In this document: piece by piece, positions 13,414 to 25,756 of the stretch
Position numbering within the stretch: position 1 is the stretch's first letter
How the letters are laid out: every line of letters starts with the position of its first letter
Source: Rhopalosiphum padi
Taxonomy: Eukaryota > Arthropoda > Insecta > Hemiptera > Aphididae
DNA: 64,000 nt
Direction: 5' to 3'
Assembly: GCF_020882245.1 (NCBI RefSeq)
Contig: NC_083598.1
Span: 41,887,858 to 41,951,857 of the forward strand
Notes under the pieces: generated by a model
Told to the model about the DNA's origin: nothing
What the model saw: only the letters and a program-made list of their open reading frames with translations
Database searches by the model: none
Program-made: the position numbers and the translations under genes

Positions 13414-14010
13414 CATAAAAGTTATTTAATTTTATTGATTCTTAATAAAAATGTATAATATTATAATTTTAATGTTTTACACAAACAAAATTAAATGCTG
13501 TACTAATGGTAATGGATCATTACTAATGAATAACAATTTTAATAATAAAAATGTATGTTGGGAAGTACTTTTATTATAATTTTTTTTTTAAATATTTAAA
13601 GTAACATCATTTATCTTACCTTTACAGGCTAAACATGTACAAAAATTGTTAATTAAATTATAATTTTATGATGAGTTGTATAGTATTGTTCTAATTTAAC
13701 CCATATCCACATTATCATTGAATTAAATTATTTTTATTTTTTAAAACACTATATTATGTTGCGTATTTTGTGTATTTCGGTAACTCTATTTCAAATAAAT
13801 TCAAATAGGTTGTTATTGGTTTATTAAAAATCAATCCTAGATGAGTAATTCACCTACAGCTGTTTAGATTAGATGTTTTTTTTCTAATCTAAAATGTGGA
13901 CAGTCGAAAGCTGAGTTAGAGTTCTAGTCATCATTCATCGCAGGTGTAATTTGGACTTGTTTGAGCTGAAATTAACAGACTAATTCGAAATTGGTTTTAA
14001 GGACTTAAGG

Positions 14011-14149
14011 CAGAGATTCCCAACCAGGGTGTCGCGAAATTATTTGAAATTTATTTTTAGTCTATAGGAAATAGGGACTAGGGTGTCTCCAGTTTTTTAG
14101 AAAATGACTAAGGGTGCCGTGATGAGTCAAAAAAGATTGGGAATCTTTG
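14011..14149. mobile_element. hAT-like MITE
   Basis: The ends are 'cagagattcccaacc' and, inverted, 'ggttgg'-type 'gattgggaatctttg', with similar 8-bp flanks (acttaagg / gcttaaag) that suit an 8-bp hAT target duplication. It is 139 bp and non-coding. It sits at the point where exons 7-12 of BL0 are missing, so it may mark the deletion breakpoint. Confidence 0.65.
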
Positions 14150-15783
14150 GCTTAAAGTTTTAGAGGAATTGCAAATACTGAAATATAAAATAAAAGAGTA
14201 AAATAGTAAAAATCTAATATTTTGGTATACTATAGTCTATAATGTAACTTTGTATAATATGTTGTCAGCGAGGACAAACTAAATTGTTTGGTACTAGTCC
14301 CGGTACTTGCGAGGTAATTGCGTATCCATATTATCTGATCACATTTTTCAATACTTATGTGTGTACAAAATCAGAAAATTATATTTACATTATTACTATT
14401 AGTAGGTACACGTAACATGTTTATATAAAATCTCATTCCTAATCACCCCATTTTTATTTTGCTACATTACTTTAGAGACAACCTAAATTTATAGTCATCA
14501 ACTCTTTCTGGATAAGCATACTTTTCACAATTATAAGAATGAAAACAAAAATGTATAATGTGAAAATATATTAGAATTTGGCATTGGCATTGGCAATACA
14601 CGGTTTGGGGTTGGTCAAGATGAAAAAGTGAAAATATTTAATTGTTACACGCCTTAAACCAGAACACGTAGTTCACAATAATAAATGTAAAATTTACCTT
14701 GGGTTTTTAAATCCAATATTAATTTCTGCTCAATCAGATATTCTTTAAAGTCGCCAGAATTTTCTGTAATATTTAAATTAAATTAAAATCACCCACACAT
14801 GCTAAGTATTGCATAAATCATGAAATATAAAGATTTATTTGGAACACATAAATTATTATAGACGTTAATACGGTGAATATAATATCATGTTATATTATTT
14901 GTACATTTATAATAATGAACTCTGCACTTTACCTGTTAAACAGTCTATGAAAAGATGACATAGACTTATTAAGTCTATTATTAAAAATTAATTTTTAAAT
15001 TTCCTTAAAATTGTAATATTTACTTGGAAAGGAAATTATAACTTTTGATAACGAGTTTAATATTAAGTTCATTATGACTGTAAACTATTAATAAGGGGGA
15101 AACAGTTGTCATCAACCGCAAAAATTAATTGAATTATAAAATTTCTGTCATAAATTTAATTTATAAATTATTATCACTAAAAAACTCACTAAAATTATGA
15201 GCTAAACAGTAGTTTAAAAATCCAATATCATCTATAAAATGATAATGTATTACACGTTAACTTATATTTAAATTAAATGTTAATTTGTTTAAATTTATGA
15301 ATTTGATTCAACCATTAAATAATAGCTTAAGTTAGTAGGTACACAATTTCAACTGTCAACTCATAATGTTAACAAAAAAGGTTTAAAAAAAATTGTAAAT
15401 AACATAAACTTATAACTACTCACTTGTATATCCAGCCCTTTGTAGAGCAGCTGTTAGTTAAATACCAAAATTATGATTATAATATTAATAAACATAAAAT
15501 TAATTGAAAAAAAGAGGTACTTATGAAAATTTAAATTAGATAAACAAGATTATACTAATATTCAAATGATTATTGTTAAAATATGTTTTTAGAGAAACAA
15601 GGTTGGTGAATAGAATAAGTGAGTTACGAAAAAATTAGGTAGTTGAATTTTGTTACATGATTGAAATTGACATTATTCACTAAATTTCATAAATGTATGC
15701 CCAGTACGTAAAATTCATAAATAGTAATGTTCAGGTCCAAATTGGATCGTCGAGTTATCGATTAAAACTCGGTGAGTCACTAC

Positions 15784-15942
15784 AATATTATACCAGCCGT
15801 TTGAGTCATGATTAATTGCTGATCGATAGTATGTTAAGAATTAAAATTTGTAGAAATGCAGACTAAATTTTGGACTTGCACAGACCATAGTAGATACGTG
15901 GCTATTTGTTGTTGATATTAAATATTATGACATTATACGGAA
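15784..15942. repeat. Left arm of a near-perfect inverted repeat
   Basis: About 155 bp, from 'attataccagccgtttgag' onward, is the reverse complement of 16929-17084 with only a few small differences. Copies BL1, BL2 and BL3 carry this sequence only in the left-arm orientation (for example near 29545-29660), so the left arm is ancestral. The loop of about 1 kb contains BL0 exon 3. Confidence 0.85.
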
Positions 15943-16565
15943 AACACGGTGGTCGGTGGACAGAACTTGTCCAATCCCAGCCATGGTAATGTTAATTAAT
16001 TGTAAAATATATTATTAACTAATCACCCTTACTTTCGCATTCTAAAAAATACAATATAATTACATTAAATAAATTTAAAAAAAAATGTTACATTGAAAAG
16101 AAATAAACTACATTAAAAATATAGGTACAATAGATAATAATAACCTTTTTATGTTAAACGTTGCTATCTCGAATTACATTAAAATCTCCTCAAAACTACC
16201 ATTTCACAATAGCGTTTTACTCTTAATAATTTGTAGTAAATTTAACCGTTTTTCGTTGTCCCGAATATGTTAGTAAGAACAAAAATTAAGATGTTCATTC
16301 ACTATAGTGATTGCGTGATTACTGATTTCACGCGTTTGTAGTCATTCGTATTTAATATAGTGAAATGGAAAATAAGCACAAATTAAATGTCTTATTTACA
16401 ATTAATTGTTATATTCTGTCAAAAACAAAAATAGCTTAAAAATAGTTATAAAATTAGAAACTGACACAATATAATATGGGCAATGACAATTTGATAATTT
16501 CGTAAAAATTGTAAGTATTTATTTTTGAATTAAAACAAAACATTAATAATTGACTAAGAAGAATT

Positions 16566-16885
16566 ATTTTTTACGCTCACTAACACCTTCATACGCGTTT
16601 AAATAGAGAAAAATTTTATTTTTACAAAAAGTACAAAGCTTTTATTGTTTTTAACTATTCTTTTAGTAAATAAAACTGTTTAAATGTGTCAACGTAATAT
16701 CTTTTTGTTGATAAATAAATTATAAAGCATTAATCAATTTTGTACCTTCATGCGCATGTTAATGGAAAAAAATTTTATTTTTCCAAAAAGTTCAAAGCTA
16801 TTATTATAATTGACTATTCTTTTAGTAATTAAAAACGGTTTAAAGTGTCAACGTAATTACTTTTTGTAGAAAATATTATAAAACA
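16566..16885. repeat. Tandem duplication of about 160 bp in BL0 intron
   Basis: The block starting 'accttcatacgcgtttaaat' and ending near 'cattaatcaatttt' is repeated in diverged form from about 16743. The first unit is almost identical to segments in BL2 (40180-40335) and BL3 (52700-52860). The second unit is more diverged. This suggests that the first unit was refreshed by exchange with another copy. Confidence 0.6.
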
Positions 16886-16928
16886 TTAATCTACTTTGCA
16901 TTGAATTTCTTTTTTCGCATGCACTTTT

Positions 16929-17084
16929 CCGTATGTCATAATATTTAATATCAACAACAAATAGCCCCACGTATCTACTATGGTCTGTGCAAGTCCAAAA
17001 TTTAGTCTGCATTTCTACAAATTTTAATTCTTAACATACTATCGATCAGCAATTAATCATGACTCAAACGGCTGGTATAATATA
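16929..17084. repeat. Right arm of the inverted repeat, BL0-specific
   Basis: Inverted copy of 15784-15942, inserted between 'tcgcatgcactttt' and 'gttcagtcgaattaaa'. The corresponding positions in BL1 (near 30715) are contiguous without it. This is a local inverted duplication specific to BL0, recent because the arms are nearly identical. Confidence 0.85.
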
Positions 17085-17523
17085 GTTCAGTCGAATTAAA
17101 TTAAAAAAATCGATCAAGTTCGGAACTAATTCCCCGAAAGCTGAATTTTGGTACATAAATAGTTTATATCTCACTAATAAGCATACTAAAAATCCTAACA
17201 CCTGCCCCTTGTGTGTAGTCTCCCACGCCTCATATAATTCAGTACATTTTATTTTAAAAAAACCAAATATAATATATGTAGGTAACAAAAAACAAACTAA
17301 ATATAATTTCCGATTATATTTATATAGATTGCATAAAGTAAAGTTGGTAAGTAAACATAGGACATAAAGAAAATTTACCATTTAAAAAATATCGATTTTG
17401 TTGAACTTAGAGCCTTATTAAGATTGCTATCTATAGAAAATTCACCGATGTTTTCTCCAAACCTGTTTGTATTAAATAATAATAAAAATGACTCACCTTC
17501 AACAGTTTTTATTTTAGAATTAT

Positions 17524-20062
17524 CTGTGAAATCGTTATGTTTTCTTTAGAGTTGATTTGAATTTTTTATTTTTTTTTGTTTATGCATTTATCTGCTGTTT
17601 TTCGTGGTTTTTGATGATATTATATTTTAAAATATCAATTTAATATTCGTTTATATATAATTAACATGGTTTGTTTTAAGAAATTTTTTATTTTGATAAA
17701 TAACTTATTTATTTTGTCGTTCTCCAGCTACCATTTCAAAACTCATTATGGTGAATTATAATCACATCAAGATTAACCAGATTAATGTAGATCAATACTA
17801 TATAAGTCGTCTGTGCATTAAAAGTTTACACGTTAGATTATCATCAAGTCAATAATTCAAATCTCTTTAAACCGATAATCGATATGATACACTAATAAAA
17901 TTCAATATTCAGCCGTTATACCCGTGGAACGTGTAAATTATTTAATTTAGTTACCAGTTATGAGGTTATTAAAAAATATTCTTTTTATCCAAGATTACTT
18001 ATTCTAAAACAATTTGGATCAAAATTGAAAAATATTTTAAATTCAGGTTAGTATAAATAATTATATAAATAATTCATCACAAATATTTTGAGTAATAAAA
18101 AAATAATTTATTTATATTTTATAATTTTTTAATTTACAAAGTGTTTAGAATATTACAAAGAACAAGCAACTGTTTTGCGTTGAAAAATTAAAAAAGTTGT
18201 GATTTTTTTCTAAAATGAAACGGTTATTTTTTGACGATTATTATGAACATTTTTCAGCCATAAATATTATAATAATAATAAAATAGGCACTAAATAAACT
18301 TTGTTTTGTAAGACATGTGCAAATAATACACATAATATTATATTTTACATATTAACAAACACATTTGACCCCGTTTTTAAAATTGTAACTTAATATATTA
18401 TGAATTTATGACAAATTCTTTTAAAGTAAATTTTTAGACAATCCGAATTATTTATAGAGTTATTGTTTATCAGCTTATCATAAAATGAAATAGTTACACA
18501 TCAATTGAATCATTATCTAAAATCTATCATTATTAAAAGAGATCCATTATTCCAAAAGATATTACAATGCAAAACACAAGTATATTAACAACGATCAATG
18601 CATTAACACCGACAACCAATTGGTTTTTGTTTTATTAGTTAACAGTTTATTTAAATACCTAACTCATATTTATAAATATTTGTACCATGTAACTTGAATG
18701 TATATTGAGAATAAAATAGTGTAGGCTGAAGGTATTGTTGTGTTAAGCATAATATATATAATATATTTATTTATACGTACAGAAGTCTGGATAATATAGA
18801 ATAATATGTTACTACGTACTTGTTATAGTAGTCCTGTGAAGGTAGGACTAATGGGCATTTTTTAGTATAATACCTTTAGAATACTGGGCTTTCTCCAGTT
18901 ATTGAAATTATTTTAATAACTAAGTAAATATTAAATAGGCATTAAAGGTTTTGTACTGACACCACATCATGGGTGTTATAACGTTGACTGCATTGGCGCA
19001 ACCAGGATTCGTTTTCAGGTTTTGGGTGGGGGTGGGGTTGTAAATTTGGAAAAATTAATTATTTTTGGCAGGTGTATATTGGAAAAAAAGGGGTATGATT
19101 CAATTAGGTTTATGAGTAAAATATTAAAATTATTAATTGAAATGTAAACAATTTGTCAACATTAATATAGTAGTTAATCTTGACATTGAAATTTAAATAG
19201 ATTTAAGATACCTACTTATTATATTTGTTATTCTATTGTTCAGTACAAAAAAATATTGAAACAATATAAATTACATTTATACTTTCACCGCAAATAAAAA
19301 TAAATATTCAACTGTTTATTTGAATCTAGCAAAAGTAGAATATAGGTCAAAAACTGTCGTTTTAAAATTTTAACAAATTTGGTATTCAAAAAATGGCTTA
19401 TTATTTATCAAGTTCTGTTCTCGTCACTTGGAGTATGTTTTTTATGCGTAAATTCGGTTAGCATAATATACAACATGTGCAAACTGTATAAAAATTGATT
19501 TTTATATTATCTTATGTTATATACAAATAAGAAAAATAAGAAACTATATATTAAAAATTATTCTAAAAAAAAACACCACAGAAAATACTTTCACAGCGAT
19601 AAGAATGCACTATCAATTAAAAAAAGATTATACAAAGCTTCGTTACTCAACATTATAAAAAAATTTTAATTTTAAATTTGATAAAATATCTTATATCAAA
19701 TTACAGGCACCACAGCGACCAGTTTGACTGTCACAACCGCACTCACGGGTAAAGTAATAAATTATTATTTGACATTAAACATAGAAACTCATACAACATT
19801 AATAAAAAAATAAATAAATAATAACAATGGCCACTGTAAGATTAAATCAATTTAAACGTATAAGAAATTTATAAATTCATCCATTACTCGTTAAAATTAA
19901 TTAGATGATTATTATTATTCTTTAAATATAATAAATAAATAATTTAGACGAAACGATTTATTCTTGAAATTTTTATTACATCAGAAGTGAGTTTATCGGT
20001 ATTCTTTTAATATTATAGATTTAAAATACAATTAAAGGTAGTTAATTAAATAAGATAGCCAT
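17524..20062. other. BL0 5' flank and BL1 3' flank
   Basis: 17524-17830 is the BL-type exon 1-2 intron. 18140-18720 matches the 5' flanks of BL2 (42100-42690) and BL3 (54640-55125), so this is an orphaned promoter region. 18975-19100 is a G-rich repeat fragment ('ggtgggggtggggttg'), probably mobile-element debris. 19160-20060 is the BL1 3' flank, duplicated at 58055-59305 downstream of BL4. Minus-strand polyadenylation hexamers (tttatt on the plus strand) lie at 19957-19962 and 19972-19977, about 90-105 nt past the BL1 stop. Confidence 0.5.
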
Positions 20063-23000
20063 TCAATTATTTATAGGTTCTTCCTGATACGGTGCTTGAG
20101 CTGAATTTGTTTGAGTGTCAATGGGAGGTTCAAATTTAAGTTTACACCACAGTGAATAAGTCCAATATCGTGTGCCTAAAAACAATAATATAAAACAATT
20201 TATTCCTTCTATTTTTTTAAATTTTAAATCTAATCAAATTAAAATTAAATAACTTTTATAAAGCATTTAGACATTTCTTAGAATTTTTTTATTAATGTAT
20301 TCAATAAAAAACAATATAGACATGGTTGTGAATGTAAATTATGGCTCAAACAAGAAAATAAAATAAGAAATGGATAATAAACTATAGAACTGCAGTGATT
20401 CACAATCTATTTATTTTTAACCACCTCAGTCTCAAAGAAAAAAGTATTGGTACAAAAGTAAGTAATGAAAAATCAATTTATTGTTTATAAATACGTATAA
20501 TTCTATTCTATTGTAACATAAACTTAAATAAAAAAGTATCTTAATGAGATGGATATGTCTGGTGTTTCATCAAGATTCTTTATGGTTTATTCAAAACGTA
20601 TTTTTCAGATTAAGAGTAATAAGATAACTTATTTACATGCCTATTCAATGCGAACTAAGTTTAATAAGTGCATGTGTAATAAATGAAAGGTAACTATTCA
20701 TTATTTTCAATTAATTGTATATGAATTTTTTATGTCTTCTAGGATATAATATTTAAATTAGAATATAATACAATTCAGAAATAAAGCAATAAAAAAAACG
20801 TGATTTTTTGATTCTTTGGATCTTTTTTAATATGGGGAGCCTTGATTAATTTATTAAATTTTAATTCAAAAACTAAAAACTTAATTTTAAAATATTTTTT
20901 TTTTAAATTGTCAGTACTTTTTTATAAGACCACCAATAAAAATGTGGAGTAAACAGAATAATAAATTAAAAATAAGAAACGTGTTAACACGGTAATGGAT
21001 CAGGGACAACTAAAATAATTACCCTTTTACTCATATAAAAGCCGGTTACTTTTTACATTACATATTGAAATAATATTTATTGGACAATATATAGTGCAAG
21101 TTATATTATCATGCGAAAATATAATGCTTAATCAGTTTAATTGCCTGGTTAAATTATAACATCAAATTATAACATCAAATTGTTTACTATTGATTTGTAA
21201 TATTTTATGTAATAGATATCAATATAAAATTAAAGAATATTCATTTAAGTACCTATAGGCTATACTGCTACAGTAATCAACGTTAGCTTTATTAAATATT
21301 CTTTATTTTTATAAATCAATACTATATTATACAAATTAGAATTAATATAGAACATTGATAATAACTGATTAATAGTATATTTTAATTATTCTATATAGTC
21401 AATGATATACAGTAATATTGTATCGTTATTTTATTATTTAACTGGAAACAGATAAATATTAAAATTAATAATTTTCAAGAGAATACTTACTTCCTTTCAA
21501 TCTATTCAAAATTTCGATATGATAGTCGAAGTAACTTTTTTGAAACCCTAAATCAACGAATTGTTAATATATTGAATTGGTTATAAAATGTTTATTTTTA
21601 TTATTTATTATAAATGCACCATAAAATAGAGGTTAAAACGTGGGTATTAATAAACTTGATCACTGATTTACTGACTCGTATTTTTTTTAATCGCGATGTT
21701 AAATTTATTTAGCTTTATAATAAAAATTATATCAACCATTTTTAGATTCTGAATAGAACGAGTAAACTTTAAGTATCACAGAGTTGATGTATATTGTTGT
21801 TGCCAGATAACAAATGTTGGCTTAACTAAATAAAAATACACTGAATGTTAGAATTAGTTAAGTAAAAATTTAATCTCGGATGAATCAATGTAAGATCTTA
21901 TGGATTACATTTTATGTAATTTACTAAAATATATATTGAATATTTGATAATTTATGAATTATTACACAACAATATGATCAATAAACCTAAATTATAAAAT
22001 GTCAACAAAGTTCTATTGTAATATCATGATCCATAAATATATATTTTCTACATTAAAATTATATTTTATATAATTAATAATTATCAATTGTAAACTTTTG
22101 GAAATAATATTTTTAAATTGTACCTGAAAATTCATTTTCGATTTGGGATTGGCATTCTATAATGGTGATAGAATAATTTGTTAATTGAGCTACAAAAACT
22201 ACACTATTTATTATACTAAAAATTATATTTTAAGTAATTCAGGAAAAGTTTTGTTAAGTTTTATGTATGTTATATGTACTCATATAATACTTTAGTCATT
22301 ATTTTGTTATTACCTTTTGCTCTTAAACACCGAGACCCTGATATATAAAATAACAATAATACCTTTATGTATTAAAACGAACTATATTATATATTACAAA
22401 TTCGGACATTCCAATATCACATTTGAATTTTCGTACATAAAATGGTAATACAATAGTACCTTAACAATTAGTTGTTAATCGGTCAAACAACATCCTTTCA
22501 TTATGGAACAAATGACAAATGAGTGAAACAAAATGCTGTCTTGGAAGTGCGACTTTTAGATATGGATATGTACTTAAATGTCATGTAAGTTTGCCAAATA
22601 AAAGACAAGAATCATATTTCGTAGCTTATAAACTTTAAATTTAAACATATAAAAAAAAAAAATTGTTAATTTAAATGTGCAACGTATCCTCGAGAATTTT
22701 AAATAGTAATTAATTCTGCTCTCATTGACGTATGGCCAAAAACAGAAATTAATGGCTGTTATTGCTTCTATTTCAGTCATAGCAGTTAGTGGTGGAAAAT
22801 TCAAGAACTCGGCTTATCCGCAGAATCAATCCTTCGAGATAACCAATTTTTTAAGAACGTTTTTAGTGTGCCATTTCTCAAAACAGATGAAGTTTAAAAT
22901 GCATTAGTGTTTGATATATGTCTTGTGATTACGAAGTTCTAAAATGTGCAACTTACTTAAAGGATAAATTATGTCATGAATCATGCTTTATTTCTTCGGA

Positions 23001-25724
23001 TTGCACTCGAAACTTAATTCTATGTTTTATTCAAGCAATTCTAGTATATTACAATTTACTGAAGTGATAAAGAATTTGAAATGTGATGTTTACATTCTAA
23101 TTACAAGTACTGGACAATTATTAAGGACGACACGTGAAAAACTTTGTTTCTTAGTCAAAAATTAAATGCATATAAGAATGGACAAAGTTCATGATTTGAA
23201 TTCATAAAAACGGTTAAATTTTTTGCCTGATATGTAAAAATACTCTTAAAATTATTTATGTACCTAGTTATTATTGCTTTTTATTTATAGTAGTAAACTC
23301 AGTATTTGGGAACAACTCGTTCGCAGCCAAAAAAGGTTACAAAATATAAAACAATAAATGCAATAAATGTAAAAAAAAACCGATTAAATAATTCAATAAT
23401 GAGAAAAATATTTTAATTATTTTCCTGAGTCAATATTCAAATCGTATTTTTAATTCTAACTCTAACAAATACAAAATTATATATATTTATATTAAACTTT
23501 CTAATCGCGGTCTATGGCGATATATTTCTATGCAATACAAAGTTACATAAAATCATTTTAAAGAAATCGTAATATTATAGGTAAATAATAAAATTGATTT
23601 CTTTGGTATTTTTCGTATTATGTTATTTTTTTCTTTAATTTCTGAGCTCTATTTATTAATTATAAATGAAACATAATATATAATATGAATTAATACTTTT
23701 AAGATACATATAAATATACAGTAGACGCCGCTTATAAGACTCACGGATATAAGGTTCAGTCGCTTATTAGACTCAAAATCGTCTGGAACGGTCCGGACGT
23801 ATCCAAATATATTAAAAAAAAATCGGTTATAAGACTCAACACTTCGGTTATAAGACTCAAATTTCGTAAAATAAATAGTAGAAAATAAACTTTTTTGGTT
23901 ATAATTTAGAAATAAATTGGTATTGAAAAATTAAATAATATTCGTGTTGATTATTTCTAGTTTCTGTTGGTACCTTATAACGCATAATAATTTTTATCGC
24001 AGATAAAAGTTCACATTTATCTCAACGATTATCGTTATTATAGTGTACTGATTATCTGGCGGCTGCACAGTTATCGTAATTACGGGTACATAAATACACA
24101 TACGTACACGTGCACATATACATATACTCAGTTATCATTGCAATCAACGGTATAATTGTTGTACAATGAACGATCAGTCGGTATTCGAATTTCAACGTGT
24201 GGTTTTCTTGTTGTTAACATGAGTGCTAATACGCGACGTGCTCTTAGTTTGAATGACAGACAAGACATTTTAAGAAAATATGATAATATGATTATATATT
24301 CAATAATAAAGTATGTAATATGTAATATATGTGTTAATGTATTAAAATCAAAGCAAAATATGTAGTAAAATAAAATTTATAAATACGTAATTAATTTTTT
24401 TTTCCACTTCGCTTATAAGATTCATTCGGTTATAAGACTCACTTTGTGCTGGTCCCAAAGTGAGTCTTATAAGCGGCGTCTACTGTATAATCATATTATG
24501 TAATAATTTTCTTACATTTTTGATTTGTTTTAAGGACATTAGTGTATGCATTAGGACCTAGAAAATACATTATATTCATATTATACATTTATTTAATTGA
24601 TTTATATCTTAAACATACTATTTTTTTTTTGAATGAACAGGAAATTTTTATCATAAATAATAATAAACTATGTATTATATATTCACCATAAAATTTTCTT
24701 GATCGTATTGATCCTGAATCAAAATTTATAATTTCATAATTTTGATGGTTTACATAAATGCAATTATATATTATACTAATAATAATGCATTACAATTGTA
24801 TTATTAAAAAAAGTGGGCAAGTGGGTATCGCTCTGCTGTATAGTAATGATGGAGAGTAGGTAGGTCACTGGTCACTAAAATGGTTGTGTTAAATTTGAAT
24901 GCAATGACAGGTATCATTGTATACAAAAAACAATTCTGAACGGAGATTATTTGTCAGTCAATGATAATTAGTAGAATATATTATATTATTACCTATATTT
25001 AATTTGTAATATATCGTTATTTTACGCGATTTCGTAAAAAATTAAATTTTATACGCTCATAAAATTTTTTCTATATTGGCACTGGAATTTTTTTTTACAA
25101 TTACTTAAAGGAAAACTTATGGATAACCTTGTATTAGATTTTTGAACCTTAAGTATAAATCACAAAAATTTTATGAATTTTCAACTTCAAAATTCCTTGT
25201 AAATTTTCGCGGTTTTGATATATTTCGTAAACATTTGAACTTTAATAAATGCTTAAATTGTGATTAACGATTTTTGATTTATTTTTTTGCTACGATAAGT
25301 ACAACTTATAATAAACCTTATATTAAATTTTAAAGATTTTTTGGATAGCCAAATTTTTTTTATCGGCATTTTTAGAAAAAAAACTTAAAAATTTCGAAAA
25401 TTTCAATTGTCTATAAGTAGCTTAAAAAAGGTCAAAATATTTTCAAAATTTAATCGCAAATAGATAATCATAATATAAACATTTGGTGAAAATTTAAAGT
25501 ATTTAAAATGATTCGTTTTTGAGTTACAGAAAATCAAAAAATCGATTTTGTCAAAAAGTGGTTATGTGTAAAAATTCCCGTTTTTCCGTAATTTTTTCAG
25601 GGTTTTTCCCGACGCAACTATTTTTTACTTTTGACCCCCCAACTAGATAAATTTTCCTTTTCAAAGAGGGTCTGAAGACAAAAATCGAAGTATTATTACT
25701 ACTCCAAAAAGTGATGACAGACAC

Positions 25725-25756
<32 letters not shown>

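Larger units (their letters stand above)
13414..17523 (-). pseudogene. BL0: decayed bicycle-like micro-exon gene copy
   Basis: Seven exons align with the intact copies. In transcription order they are 17523-17497 (exon 2), 16041-16033 (3, Cys), 15450-15424 (4, RAGY), 15231-15190 (5, GFLNYC), 14763-14698 (6), 13628-13620 (13, Cys) and 13440-13414 (14). Each still has AG/GT borders and the family phase. The signal-peptide exon is absent: homology to the other copies breaks at about 17.83 kb and resumes in 5' flank sequence at about 18.14 kb. Exons 7-12 are gone. Intron sequence jumps from the exon 6-7 intron to the exon 12-13 intron around a small hAT-like element at 14011-14149. Exons 15-18 were not found. 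An inverted duplication also sits in the exon 2-3 intron. The exons present are open, so a short transcript cannot be excluded, but without a start exon it reads as a pseudogene. Confidence 0.75.

Noticed and set aside
17064..17381. 105-codon open frame on the minus strand
   Set aside because: It lies in the BL0 exon 2-3 intron, partly made by the inverted duplication. The homologous introns of BL2 and BL3 do not keep it open.
24156..24365. 69-codon plus-strand frame as an independent gene
   Set aside because: It is the truncated Tigger transposase N-terminus inside an element with matched inverted ends.
25725..25752. Poly(A) run as evidence for a retroposed gene
   Set aside because: It lies inside a repeat with inverted ends and no coding frame upstream, so the run is a simple-sequence feature of that element.
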